Below are positions 43,521 through 52,090 of a DNA stretch of 64,000 bases, one piece after another. Below the pieces are notes generated by a model that was given only the letters and a program-made list of their open reading frames with translations, ran no database searches and was not told the origin of the DNA. Made by a program: the position numbers and the translations under genes. This stretch comes from an uncultured Rhodopila sp. (lineage in GTDB: Bacteria > Pseudomonadota > Alphaproteobacteria > Acetobacterales > Acetobacteraceae), in NCBI RefSeq assembly GCF_903915725.1, contig NZ_CAIWTY010000086.1, positions 148,341 to 212,340 on the forward strand, read 5' to 3'. The stretch's first letter is position 1. Each line of letters opens with the position of its first letter.

Positions 43521-44419
43521 GGGGTCTTACTCACCTGCAGCGCCTGGAAGCCGAGAGCATCCATATCTTCCGCGAGGTCGCGGCGACCTGCGAGAATCCG
43601 GTGCTGATGTATTCCATCGGCAAGGACAGCGCGGTCCTGCTGCACCTCGCAATCAAAGCGTTCTATCCGGCGCCGCTGCCGTTCCCGCTGCTGCATGTCG
43701 ACACGACATGGAAGTTTCGCGAGATGATCACGTTTCGCGATCGTCGGGTTGCCGAGCTCGGCTGTAAGCTCATTGTCCATATCAATGAGGACGGTCTGAA
43801 GGCGGGCGTGAACCCGTTCACCTCCGGCTCGCGGTTGCATACGGATGTCATGAAGACGCAGGGTCTCAAGCAGGCGCTGGACAAGTATAAGTTCGACGCG
43901 GCCTTCGGCGGCGCCCGCCGCGATGAGGAGAAGTCGCGCGCCAAGGAACGCGTGTTTTCCGTCCGTTCGGCCGAGCATCGCTGGGACCCTAAGAACCAGC
44001 GGCCGGAGCCCTGGCACCTGTTCAACACCCGCAAGCGCCCCGGCGAGACCTTCCGGGTGTTCCCGCTGTCCAACTGGACCGAGGCGGATGTGTGGGACTA
44101 CATCGCGCAAGAAGACATTCCGGTCGTGCCGCTGTACTACGCCAAGCCGCGCCCGGTGGTGGAACGCGATGGCACGCTGATCATGCGCGATGACGACCGC
44201 ATGACCTTGCGTCCCAACGAGACGGTGGAGATGAAATCCGTCCGCTTTCGCACGCTGGGCTGCTACCCGCTGACCGGCGCGGTCGAAAGCACCGCCAGCA
44301 CGCTGGCCGAGATCATCGCCGAAATGCGCGGGTCGCGCTCCTCCGAGCGTGAGGGCCGCGTCATCGACTATGACGGCAGCGCCTCCATGGAACAGAAGAA
44401 GCAGGAAGGATATTTCTGA
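43517..44419 (+). CDS. cysD: Sulfate adenylyltransferase subunit 2
   Basis: ATP-sulfurylase catalytic subunit of 300 residues. The PP-loop is [17 protein letters not shown]; the family continues with [19 protein letters not shown] and [15 protein letters not shown], ending in [10 protein letters not shown], the typical CysD C-terminus. The ATG at 43517 overlaps the cysH stop (ATGA), and its own stop overlaps the cysN start, so all three genes are translationally coupled. Confidence 0.96.
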   Translation: MRGLTHLQRLEAESIHIFREVAATCENPVLMYSIGKDSAVLLHLAIKAFYPAPLPFPLLHVDTTWKFREMITFRDRRVAELGCKLIVHINEDGLKAGVNPFTSGSRLHTDVMKTQGLKQALDKYKFDAAFGGARRDEEKSRAKERVFSVRSAEHRWDPKNQRPEPWHLFNTRKRPGETFRVFPLSNWTEADVWDYIAQEDIPVVPLYYAKPRPVVERDGTLIMRDDDRMTLRPNETVEMKSVRFRTLGCYPLTGAVESTASTLAEIIAEMRGSRSSEREGRVIDYDGSASMEQKKQEGYF

Positions 44420-46002
44420 TGAGTGCCGCCTTGGCCAACGCGGCACACGGCGCCGACGTTGCCGTCCGCGAAGCCTCCCTGCTGCGCCTGCTCACCTGCG
44501 GGTCGGTTGACGACGGCAAGTCCACGCTGCTGGGGCGGATGCTCTACGATTCGCACGCGGTGCTGGACGACCAGCTCGTGGCGCTGGATCGCGACTCACG
44601 CAAATTCGGCACGCATGGCGAGCATCTCGACTTTGCCCTGCTGGTCGATGGCCTGTCGGCCGAGCGCGAGCAGGGCATTACCATCGACGTCGCGTACCGG
44701 TATTTCTCCACGCCGAAGCGGTCGTTCATCGTCGCCGACACGCCCGGCCACGAGCAGTACACCCGCAACATGGCGACCGGCGCGTCGACCGCCGAACTTG
44801 CGATCATCCTGGTGGACGCGCGCAAGGGCATCCTGCCGCAGACCCGCCGCCACTCGTTCATCGTTTCGATGGTGGGCGTGCGCCACGTCGTGCTGGCGGT
44901 CAACAAGATGGATCTGGTCGATTTCGACCAGAAGACATACGACGACATCGTCGCCGCCTATGCCGAGACGGTCGCGTCGCTTGGCTTCGAGACGATCGTG
45001 CCGATACCGCTCTGCGCCCGCGAGGGCGACAACATCGCGGAACGCTCCGCTCGGACGCCGTGGTTCCACGGCACGCCGCTGCTGGAGTATCTCGAAAGCG
45101 TGTCGATCGGGGAGGCACCCGACCAGGCGAAGCGGCTGCATTTCCCGGTGCAGTGGGTGAACCGCCCGAACCTTGATTTCCGCGGCTATGCCGGCACCAT
45201 CGCGACCGGAAAGGTCGTCGTCGGTGAAGGCGTGATGGTGCTGCCGAACCAGCGCCACAGCCGGATCGCCCGCATCGTCACCGCCGACGGTGACCTGCAG
45301 ACAGCCTCCGCCGGGCAGGCGGTGACGCTGACCCTGGCGGACGAGATCGACGTCTCGCGCGGCGACGTGATCGTGCATGAGGCGTCCATCATGCAGGCGC
45401 GCAAGGGGATCACCGCGCGGGTGCTGTGGATGGCGGATGAGCCGCTGCGGGTCGGGCAGAGCTTCATCATCAAGCTCGGCACGGTCGAGGCCAACGCCGA
45501 TGTGGCGCGCCTGCGCAATGCCGTGGACATCCATAGCTTCGAGGATCGTCCCGCCGAGGCGCTGGCGATGAACGCCATCGGGGTGATCGACCTGACCTTC
45601 GACAAGGCGATCGCCGCCACGGTGTACGGACGCGACCGCGAGCTGGGGTCGTTCATCCTGATCGACCGCATGACCAACCAGACCGTCGCCCTCGGCACGG
45701 TCCAGGCCGATCGGCTGACCCGGGCGAACGATAATGTTCGCGGGCACGCTCTGTCGGGACTGATGGGTGAGGCGGGGTCGCAGCAGCGGTGGAACTTCTG
45801 GACCTCGGTCGGGCGCAAGGCGACCGAGTCGGTGGTGCTGTTCCTGGTGGTGGCGCTCTTCGCCCGAAGCGGATGGCTGGCGCTGGCGGTGACGCTGGCC
45901 GATTTGGTCCTGCGGCCGGCAGCCGATCGGCTGGCGGCCTGGGGGTGGCAGCAGGTGTTTGCGGAGTACCGGCCGCCGGTTGCCGGCGGGCACGCGGATT
46001 AG
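44419..46002 (+). CDS. cysN: Sulfate adenylyltransferase subunit 1 (CysN) with hydrophobic C-terminal extension
   Basis: 527 residues. The first ~435 are an EF-Tu-like GTPase: GSVDDGKSTLLGR (G1), DTPGHEQYTRNM (G3) and NKMDLVD (G4), then the CysN beta-barrel domains with DRMTNQTVALG. It powers APS synthesis with CysD. In many bacteria CysN is fused to APS kinase (CysC); no P-loop kinase follows here. Instead the last ~90 residues hold two hydrophobic stretches (ESVVLFLVVALFARSGW and LALAVTLADLVL) and end AAWGWQQVFAEY, resembling DUF2061-type membrane proteins. This would tether sulfurylase to the membrane. Confidence 0.92.
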   Translation: MSAALANAAHGADVAVREASLLRLLTCGSVDDGKSTLLGRMLYDSHAVLDDQLVALDRDSRKFGTHGEHLDFALLVDGLSAEREQGITIDVAYRYFSTPKRSFIVADTPGHEQYTRNMATGASTAELAIILVDARKGILPQTRRHSFIVSMVGVRHVVLAVNKMDLVDFDQKTYDDIVAAYAETVASLGFETIVPIPLCAREGDNIAERSARTPWFHGTPLLEYLESVSIGEAPDQAKRLHFPVQWVNRPNLDFRGYAGTIATGKVVVGEGVMVLPNQRHSRIARIVTADGDLQTASAGQAVTLTLADEIDVSRGDVIVHEASIMQARKGITARVLWMADEPLRVGQSFIIKLGTVEANADVARLRNAVDIHSFEDRPAEALAMNAIGVIDLTFDKAIAATVYGRDRELGSFILIDRMTNQTVALGTVQADRLTRANDNVRGHALSGLMGEAGSQQRWNFWTSVGRKATESVVLFLVVALFARSGWLALAVTLADLVLRPAADRLAAWGWQQVFAEYRPPVAGGHAD

Positions 46003-46078
46003 GTTTACCCGCCGTCATGGCGGGCAAAGGCCCCATTGGCGCTAAAATAGGACGACAACGGGCCGGCTGCCGCCTCTT

Positions 46079-46164
46079 CGTCATGGTGCGCGGATGCGCA
46101 CCATCCACGCCTTGCGATGACGATCGAGGCAAAGGCGTGGATGCCGACCTCCGTCGGCATGACG
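46079..46164. repeat. Dispersed palindromic (REP-like) element
   Basis: CGTCATGGTGCGC, ATCCACGCC, a short centre, then GGCGTGGATGCCGACC and CGGCATGACG. It lies between the convergent cysN and glpK genes and shares its right arm almost exactly with 21516-21600. Confidence 0.75.
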
Positions 46165-46165
46165 A

Positions 46166-47665
46166 TTACGGCCGCAGGAGCGTGCGCGCCACCGCGTCCT
46201 GCCACCCCCGATATTTCCGCGCCCTGACCTCTTCCGGCATCTTCGGCTCGAACCGGCGTTCGCCCAGCCAGGCCGCGGCGAAGGTCTCCGGGTCGGGGTA
46301 AAGCCCCGCCGCCATGCCGGCCAGATAGGCGGCGCCGAGGGCGGTCGTCTCCAGGCAGGCGGGACGATCGACCGGGGCGCCGAGGATGTCGGCGAGGAAC
46401 TGCATGGTCCAGTCGCTGGCGCTCATGCCGCCATCGACGCGGACGACGGTCGCGCCTTCCGACCAGGCGGCGCCCATATCGGCCTGCATGGCGTCCAGCA
46501 GGTCGCGGGTCTGGTAGGCGGCGCACTCCAGCACGGCGCGCGCCAGTTCCTTGCGGGTCGTGCCGCGGGTCATGCCGGTCAGCAGTGCCCGCGCCTCGCT
46601 GTCCCAGTGCGGGGCGCCGAGTCCGACGAAGGCGGGCACCATGTAGACCGCCTGATCGGGGTCCGCTGCCGCGGCCAGCGCGCTGGTCTCGGAGGCCGAG
46701 GCGATCAGCCCCAGCCCGTCGCGCAGCCACTGCACCGCCGCGCCGGCGACGAAGATCGAGCCTTCCAGCGCGTAGGTCCGCTCCCCGCCCAACTGATAGG
46801 CGATGGTGGTGATCAGCCGGTGCTTGCTGGCGATGGCGTTGCGCCCGGTGTTGATCAGGGCGAAGCAGCCGGTGCCGTAGGTGGATTTCACCATGCCGGG
46901 GCGGAAGCAGGCCTGGCCGATGAGGGCGGCCTGCTGGTCTCCGGCGACGCCGCGGATCGCCACCGGCCCGTCGAACAGGTCGGGCGTGGTTTGCCCGAAC
47001 GATCCGGCGGTGTCGCGCACATACGGCAGCACGGACCAGGGGATGTTGAACAGCTTCAGCAGATCATCGTCCCAGTCGCCGCGATGGATGTCGAACAGCA
47101 GCGTGCGCGAGGCATTGGTCGCGTCGGTCGCGTGCACGGCCCCGCCGGTCAGCCGCCACAGCAGGAACGTGTCGATCGTGCCGAACGCCAGGTGCCCGGC
47201 CTTGGCGGCGTCCCGTGCGCCGTCCACGTTATCCAGCAGCCAGGCGATCTTGGTCGCGGAGAAATACGGGTCGAGCAGCAGCCCGGTGCGCTCGGCAATC
47301 AGCGTTCCGTGACCGGCCTTCTCCATCTGTTCGCACACCCCGGCGGTGCGGCGGTCCTGCCAGACGATGGCGTTGTGGATGGGGCGGCCGGTGCGGCGGT
47401 CCCATAGCACCACGGTTTCCCGCTGGTTGGTGATGCCGAGCCCGGCCAGCCGGGTCGCGTCCAAATCGGCTGTGGACAGCGCCTGCCGCGTGGTGGTGAC
47501 GACGGAGGTCCAGATTTCCTCCGGGTCGTGCTCCACCCAGCCGGGGCGGGGGTAGAACTGGGTGAATTCCTGCTGGGCGGTGGCGAGAGGGAACACCGCG
47601 TCGTCGAAGACGATGCTGCGCGTCGATGTGGTTCCCTGGTCGATGACGAGGATATGCCGCGCCAT
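46166..47665 (-). CDS. glpK: Glycerol kinase
   Basis: FGGY-family kinase of 499 residues making glycerol-3-phosphate. Motifs are [15 protein letters not shown] (ATP site), [27 protein letters not shown] and [13 protein letters not shown], then [19 protein letters not shown]. The length is normal. It follows glpD by 18 bp, forming a glpD-glpK unit. No glpF or glpR is in the window. Confidence 0.96.
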   Translation of the reverse strand: MARHILVIDQGTTSTRSIVFDDAVFPLATAQQEFTQFYPRPGWVEHDPEEIWTSVVTTTRQALSTADLDATRLAGLGITNQRETVVLWDRRTGRPIHNAIVWQDRRTAGVCEQMEKAGHGTLIAERTGLLLDPYFSATKIAWLLDNVDGARDAAKAGHLAFGTIDTFLLWRLTGGAVHATDATNASRTLLFDIHRGDWDDDLLKLFNIPWSVLPYVRDTAGSFGQTTPDLFDGPVAIRGVAGDQQAALIGQACFRPGMVKSTYGTGCFALINTGRNAIASKHRLITTIAYQLGGERTYALEGSIFVAGAAVQWLRDGLGLIASASETSALAAAADPDQAVYMVPAFVGLGAPHWDSEARALLTGMTRGTTRKELARAVLECAAYQTRDLLDAMQADMGAAWSEGATVVRVDGGMSASDWTMQFLADILGAPVDRPACLETTALGAAYLAGMAAGLYPDPETFAAAWLGERRFEPKMPEEVRARKYRGWQDAVARTLLRP

Positions 47666-47683
47666 TGTTTGTCGTCCCCCTGC

Positions 47684-49183
47684 TTATGCCGCCGTCGGGC
47701 TCTCCTGTATCAAGCGGCGCATCGTTGTGTCGATGGCGGCGATCTCCTCGGGCGTCAGGCGCAGGCCGAGCTTGCTGCGGCGCCACACCACGTCCTCGGC
47801 GGCGCGGGCCCATTCGGTGTCGATCAGGTAGCGCAGTTCCGCCTCCATCAGGTCCGTGCCGGGGTCGTTGCTGATGATGGTGTGCGCCCGGGTGCCGTAG
47901 GCGCGGAACAGGCGGCGCAGGGTGGCGGGTGGCACGGACGGGTAGCGCGTGGCGGCGGATGCGACCAGCGCCTCGAAATCCTGCATCGGGAAATCGCCGC
48001 CTGGCAGGGGTGCGCGCCCGGTCCAGCCCGGAAGCTGGCGGGCGGCGGGCGGCAGATGCGGCTGGAGCATCGACAGCGCGGTCTCGGCGAGGCGGCGGTA
48101 GGTGGTGATCTTGCCGCCGAACACCGACAGCAGCGCGGGGGCGTCGCCGGGTGCATCCAGTTTCAGCACATAGTCCCGGGTTGCCTGCTCCGGCGCTGAT
48201 GAGCCGTCATCGAACAGCGGCCTTACCCCGGAGTAGGACCAGACGACCTGATCGGCGGTAACGGGCTGGCGCAGGTATTCGGCGGTCGAGCGGCACAGAT
48301 AGTCGATCTCCTCGGCAGTGATGTGAACGGCTGACGGGTCGCCGGTGTAGTCCTGGTCGGTTGTGCCGATAAGCGTAAAATCGCGCTCGTAGGGGATGAG
48401 GAAGAAGATCCGGCCGTCGGCGTTCTGGAAGATATAGGCGGCGTCGTGGTCATACAGCTTGCGCACCACGATGTGGCTGCCCTGGACGAGCCGGATGGAC
48501 GCCGGAACGTTGGCGCGGACAACCGAGCCGGCGACCTCCGCGACCCAGGGGCCGGCGGCGTTGACCAGGGCGCGGGCGCGGATTGTTTTTATTGTGCCGG
48601 TTATGGCTTTGAGCTCCAGGCTCCACAGGCCGTCCTGGCGTTCGGCGGAGACACAGGCGGTGCGCGGCGCGATCGTTGCCCCGCGGTCCGCTGCGTCGCG
48701 GGCGTTGAGCACGACCAGGCGGGAATCCTCGACCCAGCAATCGGAGTAGGCGAAGCCCCGGGTGAAGGCCGGTTTCAGTATTTCGCCGACAGGGTCGCTG
48801 CGCAGGTTCAGCGTGCGTGTGGGCGGCAGGCGCTGGCGGCCGCCGAGGTGGTCGTACAGGAACAGGCCGAGCCGCAGCAGCCAGGCCGGACGCAGCCGCT
48901 TGTGGTGCGGCAGGACGAAGCGCAGCGGCCAGATGATGTGCGGCGCGATGCCCCACAGCACCTCGCGTTCCATCAGCGCCTCGCGCACCAGGCGGAATTC
49001 GTAGTGTTCGAGGTAGCGCAGGCCGCCGTGGATCAGCTTGGTGGAGGCGCTCGACGTCCCCGATCCGAGATCGGCTCGGTCGCACAGGAAGACGCTCCAG
49101 CCGCGGCCGGCGGCGTCGCGGGCGATGCCGCAGCCGTTGATGCCGCCGCCGATGATCGCGAGGTCGTAGACGGCGTCCGTCAC
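47684..49183 (-). CDS. glpD: Glycerol-3-phosphate dehydrogenase (aerobic, FAD)
   Basis: Membrane-associated flavoenzyme of 499 residues that oxidises glycerol-3-phosphate to dihydroxyacetone phosphate and reduces quinone. The FAD motif is LAIIGGGINGCGIARDAAG, followed by SSASTKLIHGGLRYLEH, a GlpD hallmark, and later TTDQDYTGDP and FGGKITTYRRLAE. The C-terminal helical domain is intact. It starts seven bases after the glutathione transferase gene on the same strand. Confidence 0.96.
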   Translation of the reverse strand: MTDAVYDLAIIGGGINGCGIARDAAGRGWSVFLCDRADLGSGTSSASTKLIHGGLRYLEHYEFRLVREALMEREVLWGIAPHIIWPLRFVLPHHKRLRPAWLLRLGLFLYDHLGGRQRLPPTRTLNLRSDPVGEILKPAFTRGFAYSDCWVEDSRLVVLNARDAADRGATIAPRTACVSAERQDGLWSLELKAITGTIKTIRARALVNAAGPWVAEVAGSVVRANVPASIRLVQGSHIVVRKLYDHDAAYIFQNADGRIFFLIPYERDFTLIGTTDQDYTGDPSAVHITAEEIDYLCRSTAEYLRQPVTADQVVWSYSGVRPLFDDGSSAPEQATRDYVLKLDAPGDAPALLSVFGGKITTYRRLAETALSMLQPHLPPAARQLPGWTGRAPLPGGDFPMQDFEALVASAATRYPSVPPATLRRLFRAYGTRAHTIISNDPGTDLMEAELRYLIDTEWARAAEDVVWRRSKLGLRLTPEEIAAIDTTMRRLIQESPTAA

Positions 49184-49190
49184 GCGTGGC

Positions 49191-49889
49191 CTAGCGCACC
49201 GCGAACTGGGTCTTGCCGAACATGACCTCGCGCTCTTCCTCGGTCATCGGGCCGGGTCGTTTCTTGTCGCCCAGCACCTCCACCCCGCGCTGCACGGCGG
49301 GGCGGGCGGCGATGGTGTCGTGCCAGCGGTGCACATTGGGGTAGTCGGCGAGGTCGATATTGCGGCGCTCGGGGTTGCGGATCCAGGGGAAGTTGATGAT
49401 GTCGGCCATCGAATACTCCGGGCCGGCCAGGTATTCGGATTCGCCGAGGCGCTTGTCCAGCACGCGGTGCAGGCGTTTGGTCTCGTTGGTGTAGCGCTCG
49501 ATCGCGTAGGGGATTTTTTCCGGGGCGTAGTTGGCGAAGTGATTGTACTGGCCGAACATCGGACCGGTGCCGCCCATCTGGAACATCATCCATTGCAGGC
49601 AGGTGTAGCGCTGGACGGGATCAGCCGGGATCAGCCGACCGCCGGATTTTTCGGAGAGGTAGATGAGGATGGCGGCGGATTCGAACAGCTTGAGCGGGAC
49701 GCCGCCGGGGCCGTCGGGATCGACGATGGCGGGGATGCGGTGGTTCGGGGTGATCGCGAGGAAGTCCGGCTTGAACTGGTCGCCTTTGCCGATGTTGACC
49801 GGGATGACCTTGTAGGGGAGGCCGAGTTCCTCCAGGGCGATATGGACCTTGTGGCCGTTCGGTGTCGGCCAGCTCCAGACTTCGATCAT
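49191..49889 (-). CDS. Glutathione S-transferase (YfcG/Nu-class-like)
   Basis: 232 residues from the ATG at 49889, which has a GGGAGA site. The thioredoxin-like domain shows SWPTPNGHKVHIALEELGL, ITPNHRIPAIVDPDG (cis-proline) and LKLFESAAILIYLSEK; the all-helical domain holds WMMFQMGGTGPMFGQYNHF, characteristic of the disulfide-bond reductase YfcG/Ure2p-like class. It precedes glpD in the same operon by spacing, but the link is not obviously metabolic. Confidence 0.92.
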   Translation of the reverse strand: MIEVWSWPTPNGHKVHIALEELGLPYKVIPVNIGKGDQFKPDFLAITPNHRIPAIVDPDGPGGVPLKLFESAAILIYLSEKSGGRLIPADPVQRYTCLQWMMFQMGGTGPMFGQYNHFANYAPEKIPYAIERYTNETKRLHRVLDKRLGESEYLAGPEYSMADIINFPWIRNPERRNIDLADYPNVHRWHDTIAARPAVQRGVEVLGDKKRPGPMTEEEREVMFGKTQFAVR

Positions 49890-49995
49890 GGGCGTCTCCC
49901 TCAGGCGGTGCGGCGGAGCATCGCGCTTACGGTGGGGAAGGTCAAAGGGATCGCCGAAATGTTGCGAAGGCGGCCGGCGGCCAATCAATATCGGA

Positions 49996-50436
49996 TTACC
50001 AGAAGAACTTCGGTTTTTCCGTCGTAGCCCCACGCAAGTAGAACAAGCCGCCCATTGCAGCGCCCAAGACGGCAACCGCGAGACCGGATCGTAGCGAGAT
50101 ATCACCGCTTACCAACATCAAAATGGCAGCGGCTATGCCGATGATGACGGGTTCTATTGCTTCATCGGGGCCTGGCGTGAACAGCATGAATGCGAGCTCG
50201 ATCCCAGCGGAATAGGCCAAGCCTCGGCTTACCATCGCGAGAACGCCATGTTGATCGAAGGCTCTTGCCAAGTCGCTTGGTTCCCAGCCGAAGGCTTCGC
50301 CGAAGATGAAACGTGTCCCGAGCATCTTGAGCAGGATCAGGCCGACCGCCATTTGTGCTGTAATTTTCACGTATTCCATTGGCTTTTTCAGCCAATAGAG
50401 CGGGTTTTCAGGTTGTTGCTGGGACCCCACGACCAT
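49996..50436 (-). CDS. Small integral membrane protein, unknown
   Basis: 146 residues, not a family I recognise. Hydrophobic stretches are around MAVGLILLKML, GLAYSAGIELAFMLF, PVIIGIAAAILMLV and LAVAVLGAAMGGLFYL, suggesting three or four membrane helices with a short hydrophilic N-terminus. AGGAGA precedes the ATG. Codon use is somewhat less GC-biased than in the adjacent GST gene. It lies 106 bp upstream of the GST gene. Confidence 0.6.
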   Translation of the reverse strand: MVVGSQQQPENPLYWLKKPMEYVKITAQMAVGLILLKMLGTRFIFGEAFGWEPSDLARAFDQHGVLAMVSRGLAYSAGIELAFMLFTPGPDEAIEPVIIGIAAAILMLVSGDISLRSGLAVAVLGAAMGGLFYLRGATTEKPKFFW

Positions 50437-50634
50437 ATGTCTCCTGGCCTGAATTCAAAGCCTAACGCAAGGGGGCGGCTCGGTCCATACGGTTCGAGGC
50501 ACTTGGCCCGCCGCCGGGTATTGGCAAGCGCCGCAAGATATCGGCCGCACGAACGGAATTAGCCCGCCGGTTCGACAGGTTCCATTCCACGGAGCCGCCT
50601 AACGAACACGTCTGATCGATGTGGGCCGACCGTC

Positions 50635-51303
50635 TCAAGGGGTGTTGCCATCCGCCGTTTGGCGGCCCGAGAGAATCTGCTCGACGAGCAAACCCAGGCT
50701 CTCAGCAACGAGATGGCCGTCCCCAACGGGGGTAACCTCGCGTGGCAAAAGCTCCGGAAGGCTTGCAGACAGGACCGTCCACCGGCCCCGCAAATCGTCG
50801 ATGTGAGTCTCGATCAGACTCCTCAATTCACCAATATGTTCAATGTCATACCGGGCAAGCGCGGCAAGATCGAAGAAGTCGCGCAACTTGAAGCCGGCGG
50901 CCCGATACGCGATCTTGCGGGCGATGACCTCCGCGGGCCGCTGCACGGTCATCGGCGTCCCACTCACGATCGTGCGGATCGATGGAGGTTCCAGCCAGGT
51001 GCGCGTCACCAGAATGTCAATATCGCCTATGCTGCCGACTTCGAACTTCAGATAGTGGCCGGGTTCCTGCCACCGGCCGGTAATCCGCTTCGTTTCCGGA
51101 TTGTGTTGCGGGGACAGCAGGCGCAGCGCCGCCGAGTTCTCGAAGAACAGATCGATGTCCTTGCTGAGACGGTGGTGCAGCCACATCGCCAGCGCGGTTC
51201 CGCCACCGAGGCTCCATTCCAGGGACACGGGCAAACCCGCCAAGGCCGGTGCGATCAGATCATAAAGCTGCTGCGACTCGGGGGCCGGCCAGTCGAGTGT
51301 CAT
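50635..51303 (-). CDS. AbiEii-like nucleotidyltransferase, candidate toxin
   Basis: 222 residues of the AbiEii/AbiGii-type nucleotidyltransferase family. The active-site motif is SLGGGTALAMWLHHRLSKDIDLFF, here with the G-G/S and D-x-D metal ligands. Later blocks are TVQRPAEVIARKIAYRAAGFKLRDFFDLAALAR (K and D of the fold; split here in words), matching the family. Such toxins transfer nucleotides to tRNA or other targets. Its start overlaps the stop of a 95-residue partner by four bases, a normal toxin-antitoxin arrangement. Confidence 0.8.
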   Translation of the reverse strand: MTLDWPAPESQQLYDLIAPALAGLPVSLEWSLGGGTALAMWLHHRLSKDIDLFFENSAALRLLSPQHNPETKRITGRWQEPGHYLKFEVGSIGDIDILVTRTWLEPPSIRTIVSGTPMTVQRPAEVIARKIAYRAAGFKLRDFFDLAALARYDIEHIGELRSLIETHIDDLRGRWTVLSASLPELLPREVTPVGDGHLVAESLGLLVEQILSGRQTADGNTP

Positions 51304-51587
51304 GGATCGCCCTGCGCCATCTCGGCAGCCAGTTGCCCGGCCTCCGTCCCCGCAAGCCCATAGGCCAGGGCCGCCACGCTGATCTGCCGCCAGGACACCG
51401 CCCCGGTGCGCACCAGTTCCGACAGCCGGGACAGCGAGATTTCCGTCAGAACCGCTTCCGCCACGCTCGCCTTGTCCGAATCACCACTGTCCGGCTCCGC
51501 CAGCGCGCTCAGCACTTCCGGCGCCGTGACAAGCCGGGGGCGAGGCACGGAAATGCTCGTTCGGATCACGTCGATAATGTTTGTCAC
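51300..51587 (-). CDS. Small partner of the AbiEii-like gene, candidate antitoxin
   Basis: 95 residues; I do not recognise the family. A helical, mildly acidic protein with EISLSRLSELVRTGAVSWRQ as the only motif-like stretch, which could be a small helix-turn-helix or a protein-interaction helix. It does not resemble the ~200-residue winged-helix AbiEi antitoxin. The overlap with the toxin-like gene (ATGA) means it is translated first, as antitoxins usually are. The role is inferred from position alone. Confidence 0.55.
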   Translation of the reverse strand: MTNIIDVIRTSISVPRPRLVTAPEVLSALAEPDSGDSDKASVAEAVLTEISLSRLSELVRTGAVSWRQISVAALAYGLAGTEAGQLAAEMAQGDP

Positions 51588-51719
51588 GCAGCCGTCTCCC
51601 AGGTCGTCAGGTAAGCCTCTCTGTCAGGTTTGGCACGTCGCAGCATATGCAGATGGCGTTACAGGCCCGTTCAACAATCATTCACCCGCGAACGCCTGAA
51701 CCGGGGCCGCGGCAGTTTT

Positions 51720-51747
51720 GAAACGCCAAGTCGCCAAGACGCCAAGG
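51720..51747 (+). repeat. Left arm of inverted repeat (CGCCAAG units)
   Basis: GAAACGCCAAGTCGCCAAGA followed by CGCCAAGG; within it, CGCCAAG occurs three times. Its first 25 bases match the reverse complement of 51796-51822 exactly. The flanking GGGGCCGCGG also pairs across the unit. Confidence 0.85.
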
Positions 51748-51795
51748 CTTCCTGCTTACCGCATCCGGCGCGGGCGGTCGCGTCGGCACGATAAA

Positions 51796-51822
51796 CCTGG
51801 CGTCTTGGCGACTTGGCGTTTC
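51796..51822 (-). repeat. Right arm of inverted repeat (CTTGGCG units)
   Basis: CCTGGCGTCTTGGCGACTTG then GCGTTTC, the partner of 51720-51747. A 48-bp loop lies between the arms. Confidence 0.85.
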
Positions 51823-51970
51823 ATGCGGAGTGTCCGCGGCCCCCCGCCCGCAAAGCGGTCGCTGAAAGCCTTCGGACGAGCGGTGATCGAACTCCAGGTT
51901 CTTCATGTTCACCACCACCCTGGACGCTGCAATGACGGCCCACCGGGAATCGCCACTTGCCAAGCCAGTA

Positions 51971-52056
51971 AGTCGTGGATGGCCGGGCCAAGCCCGGCCA
52001 TGACACGGGGGTGTATGGCGCGGCCATGACACGGGGGCGTATGGCCCGGCCGTGAC
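51971..52056. repeat. Dispersed palindromic element, second type
   Basis: GTCGTGGATGGCCGGGCCAA, GCCCGGCCATGACACGGGGG and a second, shorter copy ending GGCCCGGCCGTGACG. The same words recur inside dnaE2 at 59743-59835. Confidence 0.7.
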
Positions 52057-52090
52057 GCAAACACAACGACCGCACCCCGCAAGCCGCCCC

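Larger units (their letters stand above)
51588..52090. other. 503-bp repeat-rich intergenic region
   Basis: Lies between the toxin-antitoxin candidate and the end of polA. It holds a near-perfect inverted repeat (51720-51747 with 51796-51822) and a REP-like cluster (51971-52056). I see no protein-coding gene or RNA. Together with repeats elsewhere it marks this locus as a site of repeat accumulation. Confidence 0.6.
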
